DNA from: Fuerstiella sp.
GTDB lineage: Bacteria > Planctomycetota > Planctomycetia > Planctomycetales > Planctomycetaceae
Assembly: GCA_029247265.1 (NCBI GenBank)
Contig: JAQWLN010000212.1
Span: 1-41,333, forward strand
DNA: 41,333 nucleotides
Direction: 5' to 3'
Translations under genes and position numbers: made by a program
Part shown: positions 1 to 9,623 of the stretch, piece by piece
Layout: every line of letters begins with the position of its first letter
Position numbering within the stretch: position 1 is the stretch's first letter
The notes under the pieces: model-generated
Told to the model about the DNA's origin: nothing
Databases searched by the model: none
The model's input: the letters and a program-made list of their open reading frames with translations, nothing else

Positions 1-713
1 TCGAAACGACCGCCGAAGTCACCAGGGCGGTCGAAACCGGAAAGCATTTCGTGGCCCAGATATCCGTGACAGTGCTTCACATCGACCCACGAAAAACCGG
101 CCTTTTGGGCACGCACACAGGCGGCGACAAAGTCGTCAATCAGTTGTTTCAGGTCGTTATCGGAGAGTACAGGACCGTCATCAATTACACCGACGCGAGT
201 GTCCAGCACCGGGTGCCGATAGGAAATCCGTGGTTCCGCCTTCCTCTTTTCGTTGGGACGAGCAAAACGGCCGGAATGCGTCAGCTGCAGACCCACGCAC
301 AAATCGTCGGTCTTCGAAAAATGCTCGGCATGAGTACTCACCAGCAATTTTCGCAGCCCTTCGATTTCACTCAGGTTTGCTTCAGTCAGCAACAGCTGAT
401 TGGGATTTGCGCGCCCATCATGTCGTACGGCCACGGCTTCCCCGCCCCAGATCAGCTTCGCACCGCTCAGGCCGAAGTTCTGCCAGCGCCGTCGCGTGAG
501 TTCAGTCGGCTTGCCGTCTGCTGTGCCGTCCCAGCCTTCCATAGGCAGTATGCAGAATCGGTTGCCAATCAGCCCGGCTCTACTGACCAGCGGCTGAGCC
601 AGCGCCGCGTCAGTCTCGATGAGGCTGTCGAGTGGCAGTGTCAGATTCAGCTCTGTCAGTCTGTCTTGAAACTGATCAGCTGTTTTGAAAGTCGAAATCT
701 TTGGATAGGACAT
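1..713 (-). CDS. NADH:flavin oxidoreductase, Old Yellow Enzyme family (3' end outside window)
   Basis: Only the first 237 codons are visible; the gene runs off the left edge. The start is the ATG at 713, about 170 bases after the topB stop. Old Yellow Enzymes are FMN-binding TIM barrels that use NAD(P)H to reduce activated double bonds. The translation shows the expected landmarks: an N-terminal stretch entering the barrel (NRFCILPMEGWDG, residues 51-63), the family motif QLTHSGR (143-149), and KHCHGYLGHE (213-222), which supplies the paired substrate-binding residues of the 2,4-dienoyl-CoA reductase/OYE group. No signal peptide is seen, so it is probably cytoplasmic. Whether it also carries the C-terminal FeS/FAD half of dienoyl-CoA reductases cannot be seen. 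The family assignment is firm; the substrate is unknown. Confidence 0.88.
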   Translation of the reverse strand, partial: MSYPKISTFKTADQFQDRLTELNLTLPLDSLIETDAALAQPLVSRAGLIGNRFCILPMEGWDGTADGKPTELTRRRWQNFGLSGAKLIWGGEAVAVRHDGRANPNQLLLTEANLSEIEGLRKLLVSTHAEHFSKTDDLCVGLQLTHSGRFARPNEKRKAEPRISYRHPVLDTRVGVIDDGPVLSDNDLKQLIDDFVAACVRAQKAGFSWVDVKHCHGYLGHEMLSGFDRPGDFGGRF

Positions 714-799
714 TTACTCAGACAACTGAAGAGACTGGAGACCGACGCGAAATCGACAGCTTCGCTGCGATCGACATCCTACTGGGTTTCAGCTGGCGG

Positions 800-838
800 C
801 GAACCCTTGCGGGTTCGGCGTGCGGAAGGATTCCGCAC
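800..838 (-). terminator. Tandem hairpins downstream of topB (possible terminator)
   Basis: Two perfect hairpins lie side by side between the topB stop and the next start. One is CGAACCC/GGGTTCG with loop TTGC (800-817). The other is GTGCGGAA/TTCCGCAC with a 3-base loop (820-838). Neither is followed by a clear U-run on the minus strand, so intrinsic termination is only a possibility; they could instead protect the mRNA end. Confidence 0.4.
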
Positions 839-881
839 AGGATCAATTATTCCCGCATGTCTTAACAGCGATGCGTCTGAT

Positions 882-3587
882 TTACTCGTCAACATTACTG
901 GAGCCGGACGCGTCGTCATTCTTCTTCGGAGACTTTTTCTTAGCCGACTTCTTCTTCGCGGTTTTCTTCTTGACTGTTTTCTTTTTTGCTGCGGCCTTCT
1001 TCGTAGTCGCCTTGGACTTTTGGGCTGTCTTGCCGCCTTCTGCCTTTTTCTTTGGCGGTGCGAATTCGAATCCGATTTTCCCTGTGGCTCGGTCAAGTGT
1101 CAGGTGAGCAGCGAATTTGCGGCCCTTCTTCTTGGACACGAAGTCCGGCATTAAGTCCGTCTTGCCCTCCATGAACAGTTTGAATGCCTGATCCGTCGGG
1201 ATCTCCTTCTGCAGAATGGTCTTGCTCAACCGTACTCCGCGCTCATCCTTTTTCGTCGCCATTTTCGGCGCCAGGAAGGCACGTTCCGTTTCGTAGACTT
1301 TGACCAGTTCGTCTGCGCCGTCCAGAATTGGCACCTCACAAAGCAGCTGTTCCTCTGACAGGTTTTTCAGTTCGTCTTCTCGTTCGGAATCACCTTCGAA
1401 GACAAAATTCACCTTCCACGACCGTTTTGCTTTTTCAAGCTTCAGCTCAGCCGTGAATTGAGCTCCAAACCGATTTTTGAAGGTCTCAATCGGCCCGACC
1501 TGGCGATTCGTGATCAGTTCGCGGGCTTCGGTTTCTGTGATTTCGTGACTGGCGATGTGTTTCTTCAGGCGGAACGAACATTCCGGGTTCTTGCACTCGT
1601 ACACACCGTCCGTTTGCTTCATCACCTTGCCACTGCATTCCGGACACGTTGCTTCGAGGTCCGGGAAGTCGCGGTTGACCAGTTCGTTGGTAAAGTCACG
1701 CGTCTGTTCAACGAGGTCGACAGTGAGTGACTTGATCTCGTCCATGAACGCTTCGCGTTCCAGCTCCCCCCGCTCCATCATTTTCAGCTTGTGTTCCCAC
1801 TCTCCCGTCATTTCCGGAGATTGCAGTGTGTCGATGCCGATTTCCTGAAGCTGGTCAAACAGGGCCAGCCCCTTATTGGACACGACGACGTCGCGACGGT
1901 TGAGTTCATGGCGGAACAGATATTTTTGACGAATTAAACCTTCGATAATGTTCGCACGCGTCGCCGGAGTTCCCAACCCGCGTTCACTCATGGCTTCCCG
2001 AAGTTCTTCGTCGTCAACTCGCTTCCCCGCTGTTTCCATTGCGGACAGCAACGTGGAATCGTTGTATCGAGCCGGCGGTTTTGTTTCTTTTTGCTGCGAT
2101 TCAACGGGGCTGGCGTTGGCGGGTTCGCCATCCTTCGCAGCGACCAGTTCGTCTTTGTCACCGGCCACACCCGGCTTGCGGCCATAAACCTCAAGCCAGC
2201 CAGGCACGACAAGTACGCGGCCATCTGTCTTGAAGCTGTCGTCGCCAATGCGCGTAACTCGGCTGGTCAGTTCGTATTCGGCATGCGGATAGAAGATCGC
2301 CAGAAAACGCCGCAGGACCAGTTCGTAGATTTTCTTTGCACCGTCGTCCAGTTTCGCGGTTGGCACTTTTCCGGTTGGAATAATCGCAAAGTGATCGCTG
2401 ACTTTGGACGTGTCGAAGACACGCTTCGACGGCGTAATGCGATTGTTGTCTAGGATCCATTTGGAATACACGGGAAAGCCGGCATCAAAGGATTCGCCGG
2501 TCTTACCTTTGGAGAATCCCTTCACCGTGTCCACAACGGTGTCGACGTAGTCCTCCGGCAGATATCGGGAATCAGTACGAGGATACGTCAGCAGTTTGTA
2601 TTTGTCGTAAAGCGCCTGAGCGACCTGCAAGGTTCGCTGAGCACTGAAGCCGTGCTTGCTGCTCGCTTCGCGTTGCAGACTGGTGAGGTCAAATAGACGT
2701 TCCGGAGCCTGTTTCTGGGGCTTCTTCGTTTCTTCGACAACTCCGGCCTGACCATCGCAGCGAGTGACAATGGCGTCGGCTTCTTCCTGCGTCCAGACCC
2801 GTTCCGCTTTCTTGTGATTGTCGTTTTCGTCCTTCTTGAAGTCTTCGCGAAACCACCGGCCAGCGTATTCGCCTTTTTCAACGCCAAAGGTTCCCTGGAC
2901 TTCCCAATAGGTTCGAGGAACGAAAGCTCGGATGATTTTTTCACGCTCTGCCAGAATCGCCAGCGTCGGCGTCTGCACTCGCCCCGCCGTCGTCACGTTG
3001 AAGCCTCCGTGGCGAGAGTTGAATGCAGTCAGCACACGCGTGGCATTCAGTCCGATCAGCCAGTCACTTTCTGATCGACACATAGCCGCATCGGCCAGGT
3101 TTTTCATTTCATGGTCGGAACGCAAGTCGTTCCACGCCTGCAGAATCGAACCATCGGTCATGGACTGCATCCACATCCGCTGGATGGTCATTTTTTTGGA
3201 CAGATTGGCCAGTTGCAGCACGTAGCTGAAAATAAGCTCGCCCTCGCGGCCTGCATCGCAGGCATTGACGACCGTATCAACATCCTTCTTTTTCAGCAGC
3301 CGCACCAGCAGTTTGTAACGTGCTTCGTTCCGCTCGATGGGCTGCAGGTCAAAACGGTCCGGAATGACGGGCAGGTGTTTCATGCTCCACGGAAGCTTCT
3401 TCCCTTCCGGAGTCAGCGGCATTTTCAACTCGACCAGATGCCCCACAGCAGAGGAAATGTAGGCATTGTCGTTTTCAAAGTAGTCCTTTTGTTTCTTGAA
3501 TTTGCCGATCCCGGGAAGCTTGCCCAAAACCCGAGCAAGGTCGGTCGCTACGCTCGGTTTTTCTGCAATGATTAATGTCTTGGACAT
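882..3587 (-). CDS. topB: DNA topoisomerase III (type IA), with lysine-rich tail
   Basis: Type IA topoisomerase of 901 aa that cuts and passes single DNA strands and helps resolve recombination and replication intermediates. The Toprim domain is at the N-terminus (TLIIAEKPS with Glu9; DAGREGE at 111-117). The catalytic tyrosine is Tyr335 in [12 protein letters not shown] decatenation-type type IA core continues to about residue 640. A four-cysteine zinc ribbon follows (C648, C651, C665, C670), then a Topo_C-like region. The last 50 or so residues are a Lys/Ala-rich basic tail built from KKK/AKK repeats, ending in a short acidic stretch. Similar histone-H1-like tails occur on planctomycete and actinobacterial topoisomerases and probably add DNA affinity (inference). 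The start is the only sensible ATG and gives a complete Toprim motif. Confidence 0.95.
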   Translation of the reverse strand: MSKTLIIAEKPSVATDLARVLGKLPGIGKFKKQKDYFENDNAYISSAVGHLVELKMPLTPEGKKLPWSMKHLPVIPDRFDLQPIERNEARYKLLVRLLKKKDVDTVVNACDAGREGELIFSYVLQLANLSKKMTIQRMWMQSMTDGSILQAWNDLRSDHEMKNLADAAMCRSESDWLIGLNATRVLTAFNSRHGGFNVTTAGRVQTPTLAILAEREKIIRAFVPRTYWEVQGTFGVEKGEYAGRWFREDFKKDENDNHKKAERVWTQEEADAIVTRCDGQAGVVEETKKPQKQAPERLFDLTSLQREASSKHGFSAQRTLQVAQALYDKYKLLTYPRTDSRYLPEDYVDTVVDTVKGFSKGKTGESFDAGFPVYSKWILDNNRITPSKRVFDTSKVSDHFAIIPTGKVPTAKLDDGAKKIYELVLRRFLAIFYPHAEYELTSRVTRIGDDSFKTDGRVLVVPGWLEVYGRKPGVAGDKDELVAAKDGEPANASPVESQQKETKPPARYNDSTLLSAMETAGKRVDDEELREAMSERGLGTPATRANIIEGLIRQKYLFRHELNRRDVVVSNKGLALFDQLQEIGIDTLQSPEMTGEWEHKLKMMERGELEREAFMDEIKSLTVDLVEQTRDFTNELVNRDFPDLEATCPECSGKVMKQTDGVYECKNPECSFRLKKHIASHEITETEARELITNRQVGPIETFKNRFGAQFTAELKLEKAKRSWKVNFVFEGDSEREDELKNLSEEQLLCEVPILDGADELVKVYETERAFLAPKMATKKDERGVRLSKTILQKEIPTDQAFKLFMEGKTDLMPDFVSKKKGRKFAAHLTLDRATGKIGFEFAPPKKKAEGGKTAQKSKATTKKAAAKKKTVKKKTAKKKSAKKKSPKKNDDASGSSNVDE

Positions 3588-3824
3588 TACGGCTCCGGAA
3601 GTCTTGTCAGCGACGTAACCCTTTGTTCGGGTTGACCTTGTTTCATTGGCAGGGACGGCTAAAATCCGCGACTCGTCTGATGTTCGTCAGCTGAATGCAC
3701 GAAGCCGACCGGACTGCGATCGTCAGTAAAAGTCACTAATTTTTTGGGTGGGATACGACTCCGCACCCCATCTGTCAAGCCAGGCTGGCAAATTGCTTCC
3801 GCCGGAACAAGGCGTTTTTCTCAC

Positions 3825-6629
3825 ATGGCCTCTCCATTTAAGTTCTTCCGAAAATACTCATCCGGCATGATGATCGTGATGGTCATCCTGTCGATGCTGC
3901 TGTTCACTCTCGACAGTCTTTTCAGCGATACATCAGCGAATCTCTGGTTATTGGGCCTCCTGGCCGGCGGCGCCATCTTTGGCATTGCGGGTGTTGGGCA
4001 GGGCCGCTGGCTGCAATGGGGCCTTGGCGGGGCGGCATTAGGAGCAGTCCTCGGATTTGTTTTGCCAGGATTTGTAGAAGATGGCGGCCTCAGCACCTCT
4101 CTGGGCGTCATTGACGAAGAAGAAATGTTCGATCTGGAGATGCGCCGGTCGATCGCCAACCAATTCGTCCTGCAGGCTTCGGAAGCCGTCTATGGCGAAC
4201 AATTTGGACGTCAGTTCGCCAGGCTCTTCGGGTTTGGCCACCAGACCAACCGAGAGGACGTGATCTTCGGAAAATTGATGCGAGCCGAAGCGGATCGAAT
4301 TGGCATTACGGTCAACAGGGACATGATCAATGACCATCTGAAGAAAATCACTTCAGAGATGTTGACCGAAGATCAATACGTCAATATTCGCAACAGCCTG
4401 TCATACAACCGCAAATCGATGAATGACAACACTCTGTTCGCCATTCTTGGTGACGAGGTGAAAGCTCAGCTGGCCTATCTGACTTTGAGTCCCAGAACCG
4501 CCGCATTGCCGCCAGGCCCCGAAGTGTACTGGCAATACTTTCGTCGGTTGAATGTGCGACAACAGCTTAACACGGTCGCCCTGGACGTTGGTCAGTTCGT
4601 CGATCAGGTCGGGGAGCCACCTTCCGATGAGGTGGACGCGCTGTTTGATCAGTTCCAAAGCAAATTCCCCAATCAGGATGGACCTGGAACGCCAGGTTTT
4701 CGGCTGGACTTTCGAGCAAAGCTGGCGTTCCTGGAGCTCGATTATGCGTCTATGGAAGCCTCCGCCGAAGAAATAACAGATGCCGACATCGAAGCCTATT
4801 ACGAAGAGAATAAAGAGACACCGATGATTCGGACGCCCAAACTGCCGGACACGCCGGACGACACGGAGTCGGAGTTGGGCGAATCGACGGAAGCGGCAAC
4901 ACCACCATCTGCTGATGAGAAACCTGAAGCTGAAGAGACGGAAAAGCCAGCACCGGATCCGGCAGATACAAAAGACGATACTCCACAGGCTCCACCTGAA
5001 GAAGCAGAGCAGCCAAAGGAAGAAAAATCGGCGGCCACTCCTGAACAGACTCCGGCCGAGAAAGCTCCGGAAAAGGCGGACAGCGAGTCAGCAGCAGTTG
5101 AAGAACAAACTGAGGCTGACGATAGCTGCGGTCCGTTCGAAGCTGATGAATCGACGGCCGCTGCTAACGAGAAGACAGACCCGCCAGCAACCGAAAAACC
5201 TGCGAGTCCGCCAGAGAATGGAGCGGATGACAAGTCCACTGATTCGGCAAATGCTGAGCCAGCGAACGAACCAGCCGCGCCGCCGACTCAAGGCGATAGT
5301 CCGGTTGGCGATGCCACCGACACACAGCCAGGTCTGACGATTCCGGAAATTCCTGCTCTTCCAGAGAAGGCAGATTCTGAAGTCGAGGAAATCGAATATG
5401 AGTATCGGCCGCTGGACGACGACCTGAAGACAGAAATTCGTGAGGAGATTCTACGGCAGCGTGTGAGTGAAGCGATCGACACAAAGATGACAGCCGCCGT
5501 CGCCCAGATGGAGACGCTGGCACGGGAACGGTCGACGGAGCGTTTCTCACACATCGAAAAAGACCCGGCACGATTTGAAGGACGTGCAGAAGAACAGGTA
5601 CAGGCGTTGAAAGAACTTCGTGAACAGATGAAGGCATTCGACGCAAAACTCAACGCTCGTCTGAAGAAGTACGCCGAAGACAATGGTTTCAAATACGTCG
5701 AGACGCAAGGCCCGGATGGCCTGGTCAGCTACCGGGAATTCCTGAACGAAGAAGATTATCCGATCAGTTCAGCAACAAGGCCGAACGACAACCCGATGCT
5801 GGCAGCACAGTCTCCTAACGTTGCGTCCACCGTGTTTCAGACATTTTCAAACGATGAACAGAGCAATGATGCTCAACTGTTTCTTGTACGTCGTGCCCAG
5901 CGACGGGCGCTGGACCTGAACGGAAGCGAAAGTCACTACGCCCATTGGGCTATCGATTTTTCTGTGTCACATGTTCCGGAAATTGACGAAAAGGGTGTTC
6001 GCGAGTCGGTTGAGCTGGCATGGAAGCGGATGAAAGCTCGGGAACTAGTCATCAAACGAGGTGAAGAGCTTGCCGAAATCGTTCGTAAAGGACTTGAGAA
6101 ATTCGGTGAAGAAAAGCCGGACATGGAAGAGTGGGCGTGGCTGGAGGAGTGGCTGAAGGATGAAACAGCAACGGGAACAGAGGACGGTGCTGCACTGGCC
6201 GTTCGCAATACGTTGCCATTTTCATGGTTACGGACTTCATCTGCGCCACAAATGAACCTTCAGCGTCCGCAGGTCAGCATGTCACCAATTCAATATGCCG
6301 ACGAAGCTGGAGGCTCACTTGAGATGGCCGGTGACAAGTTCATGAGTTCCGTCTTTGAAGACCTGACAGACGAGAAAGTGGGCGTCGTACCCAATGCCGA
6401 CCTGTCGAAGTACTATGTTGTCCAGGTGACCAATCGATTTCCGACGCCGGACATCGGTGAAGATAACCTGCGTGAAAAATTTCTGACAGAAGGTAAACAG
6501 TTCGCCTTCTCTCAAAGCGCGATGATCGGAGTCATGCAGCAACAACTCGGCGGTCCTCCCAGCATTGCGTGGGAGAAGAAAGTCTGGTTACGATACGGCG
6601 TCGATCCGGACGGTGAACCTGAAGAATAA
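3825..6629 (+). CDS. PpiD/SurA-like membrane-anchored periplasmic protein
   Basis: The longest frame opens at 3744, but I choose the ATG at 3825 (934 aa). It gives the N-terminus MASPFKFFRKY followed directly by a hydrophobic segment (about 14-33), the form I associate with planctomycete SurA-N/PpiD-like proteins. Two further glycine-rich hydrophobic stretches follow at about 40-85, so there may be three membrane segments where PpiD has one. Residues about 85-330 resemble the chaperone-like helical part of SurA/PpiD. Residues about 330-515 are a low-complexity linker rich in Glu, Pro, Ala and Thr. A charged coiled-coil-prone helix region and a folded C-terminus follow. I do not see a clear parvulin isomerase core, so enzymatic activity is unproven. 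The likely role is folding of exported proteins. Confidence 0.7.
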   Translation: MASPFKFFRKYSSGMMIVMVILSMLLFTLDSLFSDTSANLWLLGLLAGGAIFGIAGVGQGRWLQWGLGGAALGAVLGFVLPGFVEDGGLSTSLGVIDEEEMFDLEMRRSIANQFVLQASEAVYGEQFGRQFARLFGFGHQTNREDVIFGKLMRAEADRIGITVNRDMINDHLKKITSEMLTEDQYVNIRNSLSYNRKSMNDNTLFAILGDEVKAQLAYLTLSPRTAALPPGPEVYWQYFRRLNVRQQLNTVALDVGQFVDQVGEPPSDEVDALFDQFQSKFPNQDGPGTPGFRLDFRAKLAFLELDYASMEASAEEITDADIEAYYEENKETPMIRTPKLPDTPDDTESELGESTEAATPPSADEKPEAEETEKPAPDPADTKDDTPQAPPEEAEQPKEEKSAATPEQTPAEKAPEKADSESAAVEEQTEADDSCGPFEADESTAAANEKTDPPATEKPASPPENGADDKSTDSANAEPANEPAAPPTQGDSPVGDATDTQPGLTIPEIPALPEKADSEVEEIEYEYRPLDDDLKTEIREEILRQRVSEAIDTKMTAAVAQMETLARERSTERFSHIEKDPARFEGRAEEQVQALKELREQMKAFDAKLNARLKKYAEDNGFKYVETQGPDGLVSYREFLNEEDYPISSATRPNDNPMLAAQSPNVASTVFQTFSNDEQSNDAQLFLVRRAQRRALDLNGSESHYAHWAIDFSVSHVPEIDEKGVRESVELAWKRMKARELVIKRGEELAEIVRKGLEKFGEEKPDMEEWAWLEEWLKDETATGTEDGAALAVRNTLPFSWLRTSSAPQMNLQRPQVSMSPIQYADEAGGSLEMAGDKFMSSVFEDLTDEKVGVVPNADLSKYYVVQVTNRFPTPDIGEDNLREKFLTEGKQFAFSQSAMIGVMQQQLGGPPSIAWEKKVWLRYGVDPDGEPEE

Positions 6630-7189
6630 TATACAGAGTGAACAGACGTTTCACGGTCACCCGCGTCGCCAGCGAGCGGGACTGCAACGGTCGCATCCGG
6701 GCTAACCCGTGGAATGTTCCTGCCGAAATCAATGCGTGCCTGCTGATCTTTGTGCATGCCGACGAAACGCATGGATGGAATAATCAGCTTCTACATGCTG
6801 GGCGTGGCTGCGCCGGCTGACATCGGAGCCGACATAAAACGTTGAAACCAGCCACTCGCTGAGCACCCTCCGTTTGCCGCCGCCGATTCGCTTCACGCTG
6901 CGAAAAAGGTTCCACGTTCCTCTGATCCATGGCGGAATCCCCGGTGTACTGTCACGACAACAACAGTACGACTCCCGTGCCGAATACGACTGGCTGCCAG
7001 CCTGCAGAAGCACGTGGTGAAGTTGGTGCAAGGCGGGCGGAATGCCACGGAGTTACAGCCCCCCCGAAGCATCCGACGCAACGTGAACGAACTCAATAAT
7101 ATTCAATTGTTATGTGCAACGACAGCAGGGCCGTGGTCGTTTACGATATGGTCGTCACAGTTTGCCGTCGCATTGGAAAGGACGTTGCA
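6630..7189. other. Gene-poor interval (560 bases)
   Basis: Between the PpiD-like gene and the next signal-peptide gene. I checked both strands: the open frames are short, mutually overlapping and not recognisable, although some give protein-like strings that could be old coding remnants. No tRNA, terminator with U-run or known repeat stands out. The last 100 bases are AT-richer (around 7098-7112) and probably hold the promoter of the next gene. Confidence 0.4.
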
Positions 7190-7819
7190 ATGATTCGTTT
7201 GGTCGCCGTCAGTGTTTTTTTTCTGGGGGCTGGTGTACTGGCCGATGAGAACGGTTCTTTTGCACTGGCAGCGCCGAGTGGTTGGGGAGGAGAAACGATT
7301 TCACTGCCTCCGGGATTCGCGCCCAACATGAAGTTGAAGGGGGTGGAACACATTCGATTCGCTCCCGGTATGATGCAACCGGAATCAGATTCATTCTTCT
7401 GTTATGCGTTCGTGTTCGAACTGGCCGAAAAGCCCGGACTGACTAAGGCTGTTGTGCGCGACGAGTTTCGGGAGTACTACAGAGGACTGTGCACAGCAGT
7501 GTTGCGTGGTCAGGTGCCGGATGTTGATCCGTCGAAGTTCACGCTGCAGCTGAAGCAGGTGGAATCCGCAGCAACAGCCTCCGATGATCAAAAAACGGCG
7601 ACCCGGTATCACGGGACGTTGAATTGGGTTGAACCGTTCGCCACGAAGAAGCCTCAGAAGCTGAATCTTGAGATTCGGACCTGGTCTCGAAAGGGACACA
7701 ATTATCTTTTCGCCTGCGTCTCGCCCCAGAAGAAAGATGCTGTAATCTGGAAGCAGCTGCACACGATTCGCGATGGCTACCTGAAGAAGCAGAAGACAGA
7801 TCAGACGCCATCAGAGTAA
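7190..7819 (+). CDS. Secreted protein of unknown function
   Basis: The frame opens at 7112, but the ATG at 7190 is preferred. It follows a GGAAAGGA-like ribosome binding site and begins a clean signal peptide (MIRLVAVSVFFLGAGVLA, then DENGS). The mature protein of about 190 aa is predicted to be exported. It has a mixed alpha/beta look with a conserved-looking core (FFCYAFVFEL, LEIRTWSRKGHNYLF) and a Lys-rich end. I do not recognise the family. It precedes the SGNH-PhoD fusion gene by about 80 bases on the same strand, so the two may be co-expressed. That spacing is the only clue to its role. Confidence 0.7.
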   Translation: MIRLVAVSVFFLGAGVLADENGSFALAAPSGWGGETISLPPGFAPNMKLKGVEHIRFAPGMMQPESDSFFCYAFVFELAEKPGLTKAVVRDEFREYYRGLCTAVLRGQVPDVDPSKFTLQLKQVESAATASDDQKTATRYHGTLNWVEPFATKKPQKLNLEIRTWSRKGHNYLFACVSPQKKDAVIWKQLHTIRDGYLKKQKTDQTPSE

Positions 7820-7901
7820 AAACAGACGGATTCTGAGCTGTAGTCTGAAGCCGTCGACAGTCCTTCCTCAAACAGACGTTCGCCAAAGAAGTGTTCTAAC
7901 T

Positions 7902-9509
7902 ATGAAAAGAATTCTGCCACTGTTTGTCGTGGTCGCATTTTGCGGATCCGTTGTTGCCGAGTTGCCCCGTGTCCTGATCATCGGCGACTCAATTTCGCTG
8001 GGCTACACACCTCACGTCGTACGGATGCTGCAGGCCGAAGCTGAAGTGGTGCACAATCGAGGCAACGCTCAGCATTCCGGTACAGGAATCAAGAAGCTCG
8101 AAAACTGGCTGGGCGACACCAATTGGGACGTGATTCACTTTAACTGGGGACTGTGGGATCTGTGCTACCGACATCCGGAATCAAAAGTGCAGGGCCGTCG
8201 GGACAAAGTTCGAGGGACACTGACAACGTCGCCGGACCAATACGAGAAAAATCTTGATATTCTGGTGTCCCGGCTCAGACAGACCGGTGCAAAATTGATC
8301 TGGGCCAATACGACCGTTGTTCCCGAAGGGGAAAGCGGACGCATGGTGAACGATGACCTGAAGTACAATGCCGCTGCCGCGCGAGTGATGAAAAAGTACG
8401 GCGTAGAGACCAACGACCTTAACAAGCTGACACGCACGTTCGCCCCCGACCTGTTCACAAAGCCTGGCGACGTTCATCTTAAACCGGAAGGTTATCAACA
8501 GCTGGCCGAGCAGGTTGTCGCCTCAATTCGCGCCGATCTGCCACAAAAGAAGCAAGCCGCTGTGGTCAGTCGCATCATGTTTGGTTCCTGCATCAAGCAG
8601 GATAAGCCAATGCCGATTCTGGGGACAATCGCTGACAGTCACCCCGAGGTGTTCATCTTTCTGGGCGACAATATCTACGGCGATACCGAGGACATGGGAG
8701 TGCTGAAAGCCAAGTACGAGAAACTAGGTGCCGACGCCGGTTTTCAACGGTTGCGAGCTGCATGCCCGACACTGGCGACTTGGGACGATCATGATTTCGG
8801 AGTCAACGACGGCGGTGCTGACTATCCCAAACGGAAACAGTCGGAACAGATTTTTGAAGACTTCTGGCTGAACGAAACCCATGTCGGTGCACGCGCCCAT
8901 CCAGGTGTTTATGACTCACATGTGTTTGGACCAGCTGGCAAGCGAGTGCAGGTAATTCTGCTGGACACCCGTTTTTTTCGATCCCCGCTCAAGCGAGGCG
9001 ACAGACGTGTGGGCGGGCCGTGGTTGCCCGACAACGATCCATCAAAAACAATGCTGGGCGACGCTCAGTGGAATTGGCTGGAAACGCAGCTTCGCCAGAC
9101 TGCTGATGTGCGAATCATCGCCAGCAGCATTCAGTTCATTGCGGAAGACGCAGGCCAGGAGACATGGTCGAATCTTCCGCGTGAACGACAGAAAATGCTG
9201 GACCTGCTGGCTGCAACCAACGCCACCGGTGTCATCTTCATTAGCGGCGATCGCCACTGGTCCGAACTGTCGTCACTGGAACGGGAATCCTCCGGCCGTC
9301 TGCTCGACCTGACTTCCAGCAGCTTCAATCAGATTCACCCTCGCGGCACGCCAACCAGGAATCGCTTCCGCGAACTTCCAAAGACATACCATAAAGAAAA
9401 CTTCGGCGTCATCAATATCGCATGGGAACAACCGTCTCCGCAGGTCACGCTGGAGATTCGAGACCTCGAAGATGAGGTACAACTGTCGCACAAAGTGCGA
9501 CTTCCGTAG
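7902..9509 (+). CDS. Secreted SGNH hydrolase fused to PhoD-like phosphatase
   Basis: Bifunctional exported protein of 535 aa. Signal peptide at residues 1-19. Residues about 22-212 form an SGNH/GDSL hydrolase: nucleophile Ser30 in IGDSISLGY, a block II Gly-Asn near 54-55, and the catalytic D190-x-H192 pair in GDVHLKPEGY. Residues about 222-535 form a PhoD-like metallophosphatase: FGSCIKQ (227-233), LGDNIYGD (254-261), WDDHDFG (294-300) and GDRHWSEL (449-456), which are the usual metal ligands. All key residues of both halves are present, so both sites look active. SGNH enzymes remove acyl or acetyl esters and PhoD relatives cleave phosphodi- or monoesters. The pair may process one decorated substrate, such as a teichoic-acid-like or phospholipid polymer (inference). 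Confidence 0.88.
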   Translation: MKRILPLFVVVAFCGSVVAELPRVLIIGDSISLGYTPHVVRMLQAEAEVVHNRGNAQHSGTGIKKLENWLGDTNWDVIHFNWGLWDLCYRHPESKVQGRRDKVRGTLTTSPDQYEKNLDILVSRLRQTGAKLIWANTTVVPEGESGRMVNDDLKYNAAAARVMKKYGVETNDLNKLTRTFAPDLFTKPGDVHLKPEGYQQLAEQVVASIRADLPQKKQAAVVSRIMFGSCIKQDKPMPILGTIADSHPEVFIFLGDNIYGDTEDMGVLKAKYEKLGADAGFQRLRAACPTLATWDDHDFGVNDGGADYPKRKQSEQIFEDFWLNETHVGARAHPGVYDSHVFGPAGKRVQVILLDTRFFRSPLKRGDRRVGGPWLPDNDPSKTMLGDAQWNWLETQLRQTADVRIIASSIQFIAEDAGQETWSNLPRERQKMLDLLAATNATGVIFISGDRHWSELSSLERESSGRLLDLTSSSFNQIHPRGTPTRNRFRELPKTYHKENFGVINIAWEQPSPQVTLEIRDLEDEVQLSHKVRLP

Positions 9510-9572
9510 TGCGTTGGTTTCTACAAATCTTCACCCTGCCGTTTTTGCGGGAGGGGTCGCACGCGGTAGCGG

Positions 9573-9594
9573 CCGGAGAGGGCAACTCTCCCGG
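9573..9594. terminator. Hairpin between convergent genes
   Basis: A stem with one bulged base (CCGGAGAG against CTCTCCCGG, loop GGCAA) sits in the 114-base gap where the plus-strand SGNH-PhoD gene meets the minus-strand DUF6807 gene. Its position suits a bidirectional transcription stop, but there is no U-run. Confidence 0.35.
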
Positions 9595-9623
9595 TGAATT
9601 GTCGGCGCTGTCGCCACGGAGTT

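Noticed and set aside
51-1154. 367-codon open frame on the plus strand
   Set aside because: It is antisense to the OYE-type gene and the end of topB, both of which have clear family motifs; its translation has no recognisable features.
6630-7110. Transposase remnant
   Set aside because: Some frames look faintly coding, but none matches a transposase motif and there are no terminal inverted repeats.
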